A stretch of 39,915 bases of DNA from Paenibacillus sp. 598K (GTDB taxonomy: Bacteria; Bacillota; Bacilli; Paenibacillales; Paenibacillaceae). Under the pieces are notes generated by a model. It saw only the letters and a list, made by a program, of their open reading frames with translations, searched no databases and was not told where the DNA came from. Location of the stretch: positions 116,643 through 156,557 of the forward strand of contig NZ_BFBX01000010.1 in the NCBI RefSeq assembly GCF_003851045.1, written 5' to 3'. Position numbers and translations under genes: made by a program. Below are positions 23,239 through 32,054 of the stretch, piece after piece (position 1 is the first letter of the stretch; every line of letters starts with the position of its first letter).

Positions 23239-25674
23239 TTAGCCCAGCACAGCCTCCACCTGATACGTGCCGCCGCTGCCGGTAACGGGGATAATGTTGC
23301 CCTCGAGCGGCTGGCCATCTACGGTGAGAGAAGCTACGCCTTTGGAGACGTTATCCGGGTTTGCGACCGTGATGTGGTACGTGTTGCCGCGGAATTCGCG
23401 GGTGATCGCAAAGCCGTTCCAGTCTCTCGGGATGCACGGATCGATCCGCAAGCCGTCGAAGTCGGCCTGGATGCCAAGGATCGATTGGGTGATGGCGATG
23501 TAGTTCCATGCCGCCGTACCGGTCAGCCAGGAGTTCTTCGCCTCGCCGTGACGCACCGCATCGCGACCGGCGATCATCTGGGCATAGACGTAAGGCTCCA
23601 TCCGATGGATCTCGCTGATCTCCTCCAGGTAGGCCGGCGCGATCTTGCGATAGAGCTCGAAGGCGCGGTCGCCGTTGCCGAGCACCGTCTCCGCGATCAT
23701 GATCCACGGATTGTTGTGGCAGAAGATGCCTGCGTTCTCCTTGTAGCCTGGCGGGTAGGACGAGATCTCGCCCAGGTTGAGATAGTACTTGGAGTACGGC
23801 GGCGTCTGCAGGATGATGCCGTAGTCGGTCTCCAGATGCGCCTCGACTGAGCGCAGCGCCTTGGCCGCCAGCCCTTCCTCGACGCCGATCCCGGCCATGA
23901 CACAGAAGCCTTGCGGCTCGATGAAGATCTGGCCTTCTTCATTGTCCTTGCTGCCGACCTTGTTGCCGTAGTGATCGTAGGCGCGCAGGAACCAGTCGCC
24001 GTCGAAGCCATGCTCGAGCGTCGTCTGGCGCATCGTCTCGATATGCGCCTGCGCTTGCTCGGCCTCGGCATGGAGACCGCGACGCTTGCACAGCTCGACA
24101 TAGTCCGGACCGACGAACACGAACAGGCCGGCGATGAAGACGGACTCGGCGACGCGCCCCTCGATATTGGCCGTCGTCTGGAAGCTCTCGCCCGGCTCGC
24201 GGGAGAAGCAGTTCAGGTTCAGGCAGTCGTTCCAGTCGGCGCGTCCGATGAGCGGCAGGCCATGCGGCCCCAGGTTATGGAGGACATGGTCAAAGGATCG
24301 CTTCAGATGCTCGAACAGCGTCGCCGTGTTGTCCGGGTTGCTGTCGAACGGCACCTGTTCATCGAGGATGCTGTAGTCGCCACTCTCTTTGATATACGCC
24401 GCCGTGCCGAGGATGAGCCAGAGCGGGTCGTCGTTGAAGCCGCTGCCGACCTCGTTGTTGCCCTTCTTGGTGAGCGGCTGGTATTGGTGATAGGCGCTGC
24501 CGTCCTCGAACTGGGTGGAGGCAATGTCGATGATCCGCTCGCGCGCCCGCTCCGGGATCTGGTGGACGAAGCCGAGCAGGTCCTGGTTGGAGTCGCGGAA
24601 GCCCATGCCGCGGCCAATGCCGGATTCGAAGTAGGAGGCGGAGCGGGACATGTTGAACGTGACCATACATTGATACGGATTCCAGATGTTGACCATCCGG
24701 TTCAGCTTGTCGTCCGGTCCTTGCAGCGTATACTTGGATAGCAAGCCGTCCCAATAGGCGGCCAGCTCGGCCATCGCCTGGTCGACGTCCTCGTCGGTAG
24801 CGAAGCGCTCGATCATATCGTAGGCTCTCTGCTTGTTGATGACGCCCGGCGATTCCCATTTCTCGTCCTCGGGGTTCTCCACATAGCCCAGCACGAACAC
24901 GAGCGTCCGCTCTTCGCCCGGGTGGAGGGAGAGCGTGATGCCATGCGAGCCGATCGGCGACCAGCCGCTGGCGACCGAGTTCGCAGAGCGGCCTTCGGCG
25001 ACGACTGCCGGCGTATCGAGACCGTTATAGGCGCCGAGGAAGCTGTCCCGATCCGTATCGAAGCCATCGATGTCCGCATTAACGGAGTAGAAGGCGTAGT
25101 GGTCGCGACGCTCGCGATATTCGGTCTTATGGTACATGACAGAGCCTTCGATCTCGACCTCGCCGGTGCTCAGATTGCGCTGGAAGTTGGTCATGTCGTC
25201 GTTGGCGTTCCACAGGCAGAATTCGGCAAAGGAGAACAGCTTCACTTCCTTGGGCGCGTTCGATACATTGGTGACGGTCAGTTGGTGCACCTCGCCGGTG
25301 AAGCCGAGCGGTACGAACTGCAGCTGCTTGACGCGCAGGCCGCCGCGCTCGCCGGTAATCGCGGTGTAGCCGAGGCCGTGCCGGCATTCGTAGAAGTCGA
25401 GGTCGCGCTTGACCGGCATCCAGCCCGGTGTCCAGTAGTCGCCGTCGTCATGGATATAATAATAGCGTCCGCCGTTGTCGAGCGGGATGTTGTTGTAGCG
25501 GTAGCGGGTGAGTCGTCTGAGCCGTGCGTCGCGATAGAAGCAATAACCTCCGCCAGTGTTGGACACCAGGCCAAAGAAGTTCTCCGAGCCGAGGTAGTTG
25601 ATCCAGGGATAAGGCGTCTTGGGCGTGTCGATGACGTATTCCTTGCTGGCATCGTCAAAATGACCGAATTTCAT
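23239..25674 (-). CDS. cbp: Cellobiose phosphorylase (GH94)
   Basis: An 811-residue cytosolic enzyme that splits cellobiose with phosphate to glucose 1-phosphate and glucose. The sequence follows clostridial cellobiose phosphorylase closely from MKFGHFDD through [70 protein letters not shown] (predicted general acid D483) and [13 protein letters not shown] to [12 protein letters not shown]. The length equals the family norm. The ATG at 25674 has AAGGAG nine bases upstream; an ATG three codons earlier sits too close to that site. It lies downstream of a LacI-type repressor on the same strand, with a copy of that repressor's predicted operator over its own promoter. No signal peptide, so cellobiose must be imported by a transporter outside the window. 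Confidence 0.95.
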   Translation of the reverse strand: MKFGHFDDASKEYVIDTPKTPYPWINYLGSENFFGLVSNTGGGYCFYRDARLRRLTRYRYNNIPLDNGGRYYYIHDDGDYWTPGWMPVKRDLDFYECRHGLGYTAITGERGGLRVKQLQFVPLGFTGEVHQLTVTNVSNAPKEVKLFSFAEFCLWNANDDMTNFQRNLSTGEVEIEGSVMYHKTEYRERRDHYAFYSVNADIDGFDTDRDSFLGAYNGLDTPAVVAEGRSANSVASGWSPIGSHGITLSLHPGEERTLVFVLGYVENPEDEKWESPGVINKQRAYDMIERFATDEDVDQAMAELAAYWDGLLSKYTLQGPDDKLNRMVNIWNPYQCMVTFNMSRSASYFESGIGRGMGFRDSNQDLLGFVHQIPERARERIIDIASTQFEDGSAYHQYQPLTKKGNNEVGSGFNDDPLWLILGTAAYIKESGDYSILDEQVPFDSNPDNTATLFEHLKRSFDHVLHNLGPHGLPLIGRADWNDCLNLNCFSREPGESFQTTANIEGRVAESVFIAGLFVFVGPDYVELCKRRGLHAEAEQAQAHIETMRQTTLEHGFDGDWFLRAYDHYGNKVGSKDNEEGQIFIEPQGFCVMAGIGVEEGLAAKALRSVEAHLETDYGIILQTPPYSKYYLNLGEISSYPPGYKENAGIFCHNNPWIMIAETVLGNGDRAFELYRKIAPAYLEEISEIHRMEPYVYAQMIAGRDAVRHGEAKNSWLTGTAAWNYIAITQSILGIQADFDGLRIDPCIPRDWNGFAITREFRGNTYHITVANPDNVSKGVASLTVDGQPLEGNIIPVTGSGGTYQVEAVLG

Positions 25675-25700
25675 CCGTATCATCTCCTTAAAAAGTGCTG

Positions 25701-25714
25701 TGAACGCGCGTTTA
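25701..25714. promoter_or_regulatory. LacI-type operator over the cellobiose phosphorylase promoter
   Basis: TGAACGCGCGTTTA, with a palindromic core AACGCGCGTT, overlaps a minus-strand -10 hexamer TATAAA (25716 to 25711). The identical 14 bases precede the LacI-type gene (27022-27035). A second palindrome, GAAGCGCTTC (25729-25738), lies near the expected -35; it is only a poor cre match. Confidence 0.7.
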
Positions 25715-25852
25715 TAGAGGTTTAAAAAGAAGCGCTTCACCGTCTCGCTCGCTGGCAGAGCAGAGAGTGAAGGCTTGATGTGCCAGTGCGCCCGAATGCG
25801 ACCGGTGCGATCCATAGGGCCCAATACGACATTGCTGCCGCCTCGGCCATAT

Positions 25853-25926
25853 GACCGATACGACCTCCAGGTCGGCCAGGCCAATCCGGAAATCGCGACC
25901 GATGCGACATCCAGGTCGGCCAAGCC
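25853..25926. repeat. Imperfect 30-bp direct repeat between the LacI-type and phosphorylase genes
   Basis: Copies at 25853-25882 and 25897-25926 (44-bp period) share GACCGAT, CGAC, TCCAGGTCGGCCA and CC with four mismatches. A shorter relic (GACCGGTGCGATCC) lies near 25800. The meaning is unknown; no coding sequence is supported in 25740-25952. Confidence 0.6.
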
Positions 25927-25952
25927 GGCCACCCCAGCCGTCACAAGAGCCG

Positions 25953-27002
25953 TTACAAGCTCCGGCAGGAGTCCCGCAGGATTAGCGGCGCGGGGAAGCT
26001 GACTGTGCTGAAGGCGCTGATCGTCTGCTCGCACAGCGCGACCACCTTGTGGACCGCTTCCCTGGACATGTCGTAGATCGGCAAGCGGACCGTCGTCAGC
26101 TTCGGCGTCAGCTGGGTAGCGATCGGGCCATCGTCGAAGCCGACGATCGAGATATCGTCCGGGACCGAGAGGCCGAACTCCTGGAACGCCTCGTAAACGG
26201 CAGCCGCCATATCGTCATTAGCCGTGAAAAAGGCGGTAGGCAGCTCCGCTCCCGACGAGAGCAGCCCTTTCACCTCATGGTAGGCATTTTGCTTGAGGAA
26301 TTCTCCATTCAGGATGTAATGCGGCTCAAGCGGCAGGCCGTGGCGCTGCAGGGCGGACTCGTAAGCCTTGTAACGCTCGGAGCCTGAGAACGTATGCACG
26401 GAGCCGTTGATCATGCCGATCTTCCGGTGACCAAGCGAGATCAGATGCTCGACCGCTTCCGTCGCTCCGTCGTAATCCTTGGAGTTGATGACGGATACGT
26501 TGCTGCGGTCCAGACGATGGGCGATGATCTCCCCGATGTCGTAGTCGATGAGGACGAGCGGCGATTCCAGACCGACCAGCTCGCGGATGACGTCGACTTG
26601 CCTGCGGGTGCCGACCAGGATCGCCCCGTCGATCCTCTTTTGCTGACAGGCCTGCTTGACCTTGTGATAGTCCTCTACGGTGTATAGCGTGTGGATGAGC
26701 ACATAGTAGCCGAGCGAGTTGGCCGCATCGACCACGGACTCGACGAACGGCGCGAAGTAATTGTTCTGGTAGATGCGATGACCGCTCGTTTTATCTGCCG
26801 TGCTGACGACAAACAAGCCAATCGTGTTGGTCGCCTTGCCGGCCAGCGCCCGGGCGTACGAGTTGGGCTCATATTGATGCTGCTCGATGATCTTCAGTAT
26901 TTTCTCTCTCGTTGCGGGAGGGACGTTGGGGTAGTTGTTGATAACTCGGGAGACAGTGCTGCGTGAGACGCCAGCCAATTTTGCTATATCTTCGCTGCGC
27001 AT
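25953..27002 (-). CDS. LacI-family transcriptional repressor of cellobiose phosphorylase
   Basis: A 349-residue regulator. The N-terminal helix-turn-helix and hinge ([20 protein letters not shown], then [11 protein letters not shown]) are followed by a periplasmic-binding-like effector domain ([33 protein letters not shown]). The ATG has AAAGGAGG upstream. The identical operator TGAACGCGCGTTTA lies over its own start of transcription and over the phosphorylase promoter, so it probably represses both and is released by cellobiose or a related sugar (inference). The 278-base gap to the phosphorylase gene contains that promoter and a short direct repeat. Confidence 0.92.
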   Translation of the reverse strand: MRSEDIAKLAGVSRSTVSRVINNYPNVPPATREKILKIIEQHQYEPNSYARALAGKATNTIGLFVVSTADKTSGHRIYQNNYFAPFVESVVDAANSLGYYVLIHTLYTVEDYHKVKQACQQKRIDGAILVGTRRQVDVIRELVGLESPLVLIDYDIGEIIAHRLDRSNVSVINSKDYDGATEAVEHLISLGHRKIGMINGSVHTFSGSERYKAYESALQRHGLPLEPHYILNGEFLKQNAYHEVKGLLSSGAELPTAFFTANDDMAAAVYEAFQEFGLSVPDDISIVGFDDGPIATQLTPKLTTVRLPIYDMSREAVHKVVALCEQTISAFSTVSFPAPLILRDSCRSL

Positions 27003-27021
27003 GAGGCCTCCTTTTGTTGCG

Positions 27022-27035
27022 TGAACGCGCGTTTA
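27022..27035. promoter_or_regulatory. LacI-type operator upstream of the repressor's own gene
   Basis: TGAACGCGCGTTTA lies at the predicted start of transcription of the LacI-type gene, 20 bases before its start codon, and matches the operator at 25701-25714 exactly. Confidence 0.7.
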
Positions 27036-27042
27036 CATTTCA

Positions 27043-27071
27043 ATTGTAAAAGAAATCCAACGGGCTTGCAA
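27043..27071 (-). promoter_or_regulatory. Promoter of the LacI-type gene
   Basis: On the minus strand, -35 TTGCAA (27071 to 27066), a 17-bp spacer and -10 TACAAT (27048 to 27043) precede the gene. Transcription would start near 27036, directly at the operator edge. Confidence 0.6.
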
Positions 27072-27184
27072 GCCTTTTCTCGAATGAGGAGGGGAAACGC
27101 TTGCTCGTCGATGCTCGCCTAGAGTCCGTCCGCTGTAAGGCTTGTGACGGCGCTTATTGGCGGCATTTGGCGCTCATCCATAAT

Positions 27185-27268
27185 CTAACGCTCGTCATCG
27201 CGCTTATTGGAGTGAAAAAGCCAATTTTGGCGGCGTTTTGCAAAAATAAGCTCTCCCACGAGCGTTAG
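27185..27268. repeat. Palindromic intergenic repeat element
   Basis: CTAACGCTCGT (27185-27195) and ACGAGCGTTAG (27258-27268) are perfect 11-bp inverted arms around a central part that itself has CGCTTATT and AATAAGC half-arms. Related fragments occur just before (CGCTTATTGG near 27150) and after (AGCGTTAGCTT near 27312). This looks like a REP/MITE-like, non-coding family element. The whole gap 27072-27383 shows no gene. Confidence 0.5.
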
Positions 27269-27383
27269 CCTGCTAGCGGCTACCTTTTTGCTCAAATAAG
27301 GCCGATGGCAAGCGTTAGCTTCCCCTTGCCATCGCCCATCGGATATCGCGCGGGTCGGGATCCTACAGTGTTACCCAGTAGCC

Positions 27384-28277
27384 CTAACGCTCCACCGCCT
27401 GCATCGCTTCGTTCCACTTCTCCTTGTCGCTTGCCTCGAACAGACTACCCTGCTTGGATGCTACGATGGGTATACCTTCCTTGATTTGCAGGAAAACAAC
27501 ATACTGACGTCCCGTCTCGATCTTGGCAGGCAGACAGACGAGATCCTCGGCGCTGATGGTGATATCGCCTTGCAGCTGCTGGGTGAGCTTCACGGTTGCA
27601 AACGCCATGTACTTATTTTTTTTCATAATTTCAACTGGCTCTATAATAGCTACCAGATCGGCCTGTTTTGCCAGATCCTTCAGTTCCAGATAGTCAGGGA
27701 TGATCATCGCGCTCTCCAACGCATCGACTTCACGGTACTGCGACAGAGCCGGAGAAGCCGCGATATCCGCTAGCAGATCTTTAGGTTTCACATCCTGGCT
27801 GATTAGAGCATTACTGTGCGTCACCCGTTCCTTATCCATTCGAACCAGCCCGCCGTCACGGAGAACCTTGTACACTGTGTGGGGATACAGGCCCCCTCTG
27901 TAAGTTTGCAGGAACAGTAAGTAATCGACGCCTGGCTCCATCGTATTGTTCTGATTGTAGACATGGATAATATCGTTCTCGGTGCTACCCTTCAACTCGT
28001 GAGTGATCTGGAATGTATATTCACTGGAGCCGGGCTCGAACGGAGCGACATCGGTCACCTGACCGTAGACGATGTGATCCGCGAAGCCGATATAGTGCTC
28101 TATGCTTTCGAATTCAAAGGCATTCTGTGCAACGCTGGTTACTGCACCATTTGTGTCCTCCGAATCCATCGTCGCAAGATCGTCCTTGTCTGGCTGGATG
28201 ACCAGGAGCAGCACAGCCGCTGTCAGTGCCAGGAGCAATGCTCCCGAGACGATTTTTATCGACAAAGGGAGTTTCAT
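27384..28277 (-). CDS. Membrane-anchored protein of unknown function with two similar lobes
   Basis: I do not recognise this 297-residue protein. A short basic start (MKLPLSIK) and one hydrophobic helix (about 7-28) place the rest outside the membrane. Two lobes look duplicated: ADHIVYGQVTDVAPF with a later GVDYLLFLQTYRGG, and ADLVAIIEPVEIMKK with a later GRQYVVFLQIKEG. Each pattern is a beta strand, a conserved G/P turn and a (D/Q)Y(L/V)(L/V)FLQ strand. The ATG at 28277 has AGAGGTG six bases upstream; a GTG three codons earlier has no spacing. It stands alone, with a repeat-rich gap after it and a divergent SF0329-like gene before it. Confidence 0.75.
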   Translation of the reverse strand: MKLPLSIKIVSGALLLALTAAVLLLVIQPDKDDLATMDSEDTNGAVTSVAQNAFEFESIEHYIGFADHIVYGQVTDVAPFEPGSSEYTFQITHELKGSTENDIIHVYNQNNTMEPGVDYLLFLQTYRGGLYPHTVYKVLRDGGLVRMDKERVTHSNALISQDVKPKDLLADIAASPALSQYREVDALESAMIIPDYLELKDLAKQADLVAIIEPVEIMKKNKYMAFATVKLTQQLQGDITISAEDLVCLPAKIETGRQYVVFLQIKEGIPIVASKQGSLFEASDKEKWNEAMQAVER

Positions 28278-28529
28278 TCGATACACCTCTTTCTTTTCTT
28301 TATCATTTTTTATTAATATACTTGTCCGATATGTCTCTTATCTGTTGTCGTTAAAGAGGTCACGTTATTCGCTGAAGGATACATAAGAGTGCTATTGCTG
28401 CTTGTATGGCCGAACCATCCCAGCGCATGACCCAATTCTAGCATTAATTAACTTTTTTGTGGCTTCGTTTTCTTAAGATAATGTTGTGTAAACTATAGAC
28501 ATTTCGGCTGCGAGACGCAGGAGCGCCAC

Positions 28530-28566
28530 TATAATTGTCCCACCGAGATTGTAGGAAGAGTGGGAC
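28530..28566 (+). promoter_or_regulatory. TATAAT box and leader inverted repeat upstream of the SF0329-like gene
   Basis: A consensus -10 TATAAT (28530-28535) without a clear -35 is followed at once by an inverted repeat GTCCCAC (28537-28543) and GTGGGAC (28560-28566). The repeat could be an operator or a leader hairpin. Nothing else is seen in the 28278-28620 gap. Confidence 0.35.
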
Positions 28567-28620
28567 TGGTAAGGAAGATGGTGTATGATGTAGGGTATCA
28601 TCTGCACCATAGGAGGCATC

Positions 28621-29190
28621 ATGTCCTGGAGTAAAGTAAAGCAGCAATTGGAGAGTTTCCTCACGCCAGCCTTGCAGGGCAAGGTGGAATACCGGGCTAC
28701 GAGCTATCGGTATGTGCCGGACAAGGCCGGGCAGTGTTATATTACCGTCGATAAGAAAAATATCCTGCAAATGAATGATCCGGGCTGCCCGATCCGCTGG
28801 TATCCGTCCGATCAGGAGATTAAGCAGGACGGCTCGATCCAGATCCCGATCACCGAGGCGGAGATCGAGGCGCTGCGGGCAGAGACGCAGGGCAAGGTGC
28901 CGGAGGAGCGTCTGCGCGTGATGGTCAGAGGCAGGCGGATCAATACGCTATCCAAGTCGCTGCTAGCGGCGCAGGCGACCCTGAGCAAGTCCAGCTTTAT
29001 CGTCGTGGCGACGACGTTTTTGACCACCTCAATCGAGGACAGCTTGGAGAGCCAGGATATTTTGCTCAATGTTCTGGCGCTGGTCGATCGTCGGGTCGGA
29101 AAAAAACGGCTGCTCAATATGGCCGATCAGATCAAAGTCAAGCATCCGATCGTGCAGTATTTCTATGCGCTGCGAATGAATCCTCGCTAG
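28621..29190 (+). CDS. SF0329-family-like conserved protein of unknown function
   Basis: A 189-residue soluble protein. The opening (MSWSKVKQQLESFLTPALQG, then VEYRATSYRYVPDKAG) resembles the SF0329 family of conserved Bacillales and enterobacterial proteins, named from memory. No catalytic motif, signal peptide or membrane segment is visible. The C-terminal half is helical (QDILLNVLALVDRRVGKKRL). The ribosome site AGGAGG is well placed before the ATG. It is a single gene converging with the TVP38-like gene. The 89-base gap between them has no convincing terminator. Confidence 0.75.
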   Translation: MSWSKVKQQLESFLTPALQGKVEYRATSYRYVPDKAGQCYITVDKKNILQMNDPGCPIRWYPSDQEIKQDGSIQIPITEAEIEALRAETQGKVPEERLRVMVRGRRINTLSKSLLAAQATLSKSSFIVVATTFLTTSIEDSLESQDILLNVLALVDRRVGKKRLLNMADQIKVKHPIVQYFYALRMNPR

Positions 29191-29279
29191 ACACTAGAAG
29201 GCGAGTTATGGCCTAGCGTGCGGGGTCCGGCGGAATGACGGCGGTCGGACGACCACGCGGAACTTTGACGATCTGCTAG

Positions 29280-30023
29280 CTACTCCACCGGAGCCTTGTT
29301 CTTCAAGGGTGCCCTCGCTTTCTCCGAGCGAGCGGCGCCCTTTTCGAATTTGGAGAGGAGCTGAATCAGCTTGTCCTTCTTCCAATAGCCCAAGATGAAG
29401 CCGAGGATCGCGATAACCGAGATGACGATCGTCACGCCGTATTGCTCCAGATGCAAGGAGGAGCCGACGACGGCGGAAGCGGCGATCCAGGGCAGGCGAC
29501 CGAGGATGAGCAGCGTGAAAAACCGCAGCGAGCTGATCGGCGTCAGGGCGGCGACATAGACGAGCAGGTCCTTGGGCAGGCCCGGGATGAAGAAGAAGAG
29601 CAGCAAAAACGCCGACAGCTTGTTTTGATCCTTAATGACCGCCAGCCATTTGAAATTTTTGCGATCCAGATAACGTTCGATCATCGATCGGCCGAGGAAG
29701 CGAGTGAAGTAGAACGCCATCGCCGAGCCTATGACCATGCCGACCATCGTATAGATCGTGCCGAGACCTGTCCCGTAAATATAGCCTCCTGCGATCTGGA
29801 CCACCTCGCCCGGGATCGGCGCGATGACGATTTGCAAAATTTGGAACAAAATAAACATCACCGGCCCCCAGTGGCCCGTCGAACGAATATAGTCCCGGAA
29901 ATTGTCCATCGAGGACAAGATGTGGAGAATGGCGGGGGCGTGACGGATAAAAAGCACCAGCGAAACGGCCGCGAGCAACAGCATCAGCATTTTCAACAGA
30001 TGGGTTCTAGTTAGCTGCATCAT
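29280..30023 (-). CDS. TVP38/TMEM64-family (DedA-like, VTT domain) membrane protein
   Basis: A 247-residue integral membrane protein with about five hydrophobic segments. The VTT (SNARE-associated) domain covers about 60-190. Its recognisable parts are APIPGEVVQIAGGYIYG, the glycine-rich GMVIGSAMAFYFTRFLG and the re-entrant FFIPGLPKDLLVYVAALTP. Family members are implicated in lipid scrambling or proton-linked membrane homeostasis; the exact role here is unknown. The tail after residue 215 is lysine-rich and cytoplasmic. GGAGAGG lies seven bases before the ATG. Confidence 0.9.
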   Translation of the reverse strand: MMQLTRTHLLKMLMLLLAAVSLVLFIRHAPAILHILSSMDNFRDYIRSTGHWGPVMFILFQILQIVIAPIPGEVVQIAGGYIYGTGLGTIYTMVGMVIGSAMAFYFTRFLGRSMIERYLDRKNFKWLAVIKDQNKLSAFLLLFFFIPGLPKDLLVYVAALTPISSLRFFTLLILGRLPWIAASAVVGSSLHLEQYGVTIVISVIAILGFILGYWKKDKLIQLLSKFEKGAARSEKARAPLKNKAPVE

Positions 30024-30147
30024 GTTTGTACCTCTCCTTCAAGAAAGCTTTGACTTGAGATGCTCTCAGTATAGGAGACAAACCTTAACATCCATGCGGC
30101 TAATTCTTAAAGATTCTTAAATGCGTTCGTTCCTACGTTCGACTTCC

Positions 30148-30166
30148 TATTATCAAAATGATAATA
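30148..30166. promoter_or_regulatory. 19-bp palindromic operator upstream of the winged-helix regulator
   Basis: TATTATCA, 3-nt centre, TGATAATA: a perfect 8-bp dyad 28 bases before the regulator start codon. The same dyad with the same spacing lies before the PLDc_N/ABC operon (30867-30885). Confidence 0.65.
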
Positions 30167-30194
30167 TTGTCATAATCAGTCAGGAGGGAACGCT

Positions 30195-30737
30195 ATGGAT
30201 CAAAAAATTATCGATTGTTTTACGCATTCAATCAAAGCTAAGCTGTTGTTGGAGCTCAACGCTACAGGGACAGCTACAGCGAAACAACTGGCGGAGGTGT
30301 ACAGCGATATCCCCCAAGCTACGCTATATCGCTATCTGAAGCGGATGACGAATGACGGGATACTGAAAATCGTCGAGCAGACTCAAATTCGCGGGACGAT
30401 AGAAAAGACATACGCCGTTGCGATTGACTTGTCCACCATGGGCCAAGGGCTGGAGGGGGAGCAGGCGGGCGATGTGTATATGCAGATGTTTATACAGTAC
30501 GTGGCTGGTTTTATCAAACAGTTTCAGACCTATTGCAAGCAACCGGATATCGACATCCCGAAGGATATGTCCGGATTTTCTCTCGCCCCGATCTATGCGA
30601 CTGATGAAGAATTGACTGCGGCGATGGAGCAGTACGTCAACTTCATACAGCCGTTATATCAGAATCGACCTGCGCCGGGCAGGAAGTCGCGTACGATCGG
30701 TCTGATCATTTCGCCGCCCGAATCGTATAACGACTAG
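30195..30737 (+). CDS. Winged-helix transcriptional regulator (ArsR/HTH_20-like)
   Basis: A 180-residue regulator. The N-terminal winged helix (IKAKLLLELNATGTATAKQL, DIPQATLYRYLKRMTNDGIL) is followed by a helical C-terminal part (YMQMFIQYVAGFIKQF, EELTAAMEQYVNFIQ) likely used for dimerisation or effector binding. The family is shared by regulators placed beside ABC transporter operons. AGGAGG precedes the ATG. Identical 19-bp palindromes upstream of this gene and of the next operon indicate autoregulation and control of the transporter. The effector is unknown. A clear intrinsic terminator separates it from the next operon. Confidence 0.88.
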   Translation: MDQKIIDCFTHSIKAKLLLELNATGTATAKQLAEVYSDIPQATLYRYLKRMTNDGILKIVEQTQIRGTIEKTYAVAIDLSTMGQGLEGEQAGDVYMQMFIQYVAGFIKQFQTYCKQPDIDIPKDMSGFSLAPIYATDEELTAAMEQYVNFIQPLYQNRPAPGRKSRTIGLIISPPESYND

Positions 30738-30761
30738 CGCCCTTTTCACCATCCAATCTCT

Positions 30762-30795
30762 AACTCCTTGCAGTTTTGCGGCAAGGAGTTTTTTT
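30762..30795 (+). terminator. Intrinsic terminator of the winged-helix regulator gene
   Basis: A 10-bp perfect stem (30762-30771 and 30781-30790, 9-nt loop) runs straight into a run of seven T residues, a textbook plus-strand terminator 25 bases after the stop codon. Confidence 0.9.
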
Positions 30796-30866
30796 GTCGA
30801 CTCGTCGAAGGACAGCTCCAGCCGTGTCGCATTCTCAGGGCGTTGCGTACTGCGGTCTTGACGTAT

Positions 30867-30885
30867 TATTATCAAATTGATAATA
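30867..30885. promoter_or_regulatory. 19-bp palindromic operator over the promoter of the PLDc_N/ABC operon
   Basis: TATTATCA, 3-nt centre, TGATAATA, identical in both arms to the site at 30148-30166. It overlaps a consensus -10 TATAAT (30884-30889); a TTGACG near 30858 is the best -35 but its spacing is long. Binding would block the promoter. Confidence 0.65.
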
Positions 30886-30932
30886 TAATCTATATTGATA
30901 ACAATAGTTTATAAGTTTGAGGAGGCCAACGC

Positions 30933-31121
30933 ATGAGCTTTGAAGACTTTCTACCCATTATTGCATTGCAGGCGTTGCTGGTTGCGATTGCTCTCGTTCA
31001 TCTTGTCAGGAGAGATGCGCGCTCGGTTCGCGATGAGAACAAATGGCTCTGGGCGGTTGTTATCGTCGTCATCAACATTATTGGTCCGATCATTTATTTC
31101 GTCTGGGGAAGAAAAGACTAG
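30933..31121 (+). CDS. PLDc_N-domain small membrane protein, YxlE-like
   Basis: A 62-residue peptide with two hydrophobic helices (about 7-25 and 38-57) around a charged loop RRDARSVRDENKW. It ends in the phospholipase D nuclease N-terminal (PLDc_N) signature NIIGPIIYFVWGRKD. In Bacillus subtilis YxlE has this form and is encoded next to the YxlF/YxlG ABC transporter, the same order as here. Only the membrane part of cardiolipin synthase-like proteins is present, so no catalysis is expected. GAGGAGG precedes the ATG. Confidence 0.85.
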   Translation: MSFEDFLPIIALQALLVAIALVHLVRRDARSVRDENKWLWAVVIVVINIIGPIIYFVWGRKD

Positions 31122-31136
31122 AGAGGGTGAGAGCCG

Positions 31137-32054
31137 GTGTCAATTATCTCTTGCGGGCAGGTAACCAAGGCCTATAAAGACAAACAGGCGTTGAAGGGAG
31201 TTACCTTTACGATAGACAAGCAGGGATGTATCGCATTCCTGGGAAACAACGGGGCAGGAAAAACAACGATGATCCGCATTTTGACCGGTCTGGCCAAGCC
31301 TTCGTCGGGACAAGCTCGCGTGCTGGGACATGACGTGAGCAAGGAGACGGTGCATATCCGCAGGAAGATCGGCTATTGTCCGCAAGCGCCCGCTTTTTAT
31401 TCGTACCTGACAGGACAGCAATGGATGGAATGGGCTGGCTCGATCTTCAAGCTCGACAAGACGGAGGCGAAGCGGCGAACGGAGCAACTGCTCGAGCTAT
31501 GCGGCATCGCGGACGCCCGCCATCGGACGATCGGCGGCTACAGCGGCGGGATGAAGCAGCGACTGGCGATCGCGCAAGCGCTTATCCATAACCCTCAGTT
31601 GCTCATCCTGGATGAGCCTGTATCGGCTCTGGACCCGATCGGTCGCTACGAGGTGCTCCAGTTGATCGAGCAGATCAAGTCAGAGATGACCGTCTTCATG
31701 TCCACCCATATCTTGGACGATGTAGAGCGCGTAGCCGATCATATCGTTATTATCGACGATGGCAGCATTATTTTATCCGCCAGCCTCGCTGAGCTGCAGG
31801 CCGAGTATATCGACCCGGTCGTTCATTTTACGGTTCGAGCCGATGGATTGGACGTGCCCGCGTTATTGTCGGAGCAGCCCTGGATCGCGACGGTTCATCG
31901 AGAGGGCCAGAGCTACAAGGTGACTGCCCCGGACTCAGAGGCCCTCAAGCGGTTGCTGCCCCGACTGCTGCTCGATGCGGGTTGCATCCTGACCTCTTAT
32001 ACGATCGGACAATCCAGCCTGGAAGAGGTCTATCTGAAGGTGGTGAAGCGATGA
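31137..32054 (+). CDS. ABC transporter ATP-binding protein, YxlF-like
   Basis: A 305-residue nucleotide-binding subunit with Walker A GNNGAGKTT (36-44), the signature YSGGMKQR, Walker B LLILDEP and the H-loop STHILDD. The last 80 residues form the C-terminal extension typical of ABC-2 exporter ATPases. The start is GTG at 31137, after GAGAGGGTGAG. It overlaps the permease gene by four bases (ATGA). With the PLDc_N protein and the permease it forms a YxlE-F-G-like exporter of unknown substrate, controlled by the winged-helix regulator through the shared palindrome. Confidence 0.92.
   Translation: MSIISCGQVTKAYKDKQALKGVTFTIDKQGCIAFLGNNGAGKTTMIRILTGLAKPSSGQARVLGHDVSKETVHIRRKIGYCPQAPAFYSYLTGQQWMEWAGSIFKLDKTEAKRRTEQLLELCGIADARHRTIGGYSGGMKQRLAIAQALIHNPQLLILDEPVSALDPIGRYEVLQLIEQIKSEMTVFMSTHILDDVERVADHIVIIDDGSIILSASLAELQAEYIDPVVHFTVRADGLDVPALLSEQPWIATVHREGQSYKVTAPDSEALKRLLPRLLLDAGCILTSYTIGQSSLEEVYLKVVKR

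Noticed and set aside
25729..25738. GAAGCGCTTC palindrome as a cre site for cellobiose phosphorylase
   Set aside because: Aligned on the central CG it misses the conserved TG and the final C of the cre consensus; it is left as an unassigned palindrome.
25675..26034. Longer frame upstream of cellobiose phosphorylase overlapping the LacI-type gene
   Set aside because: It would read through the predicted promoter and operator; the family start MKFGHFDD with a well-placed AAGGAG is at 25674.
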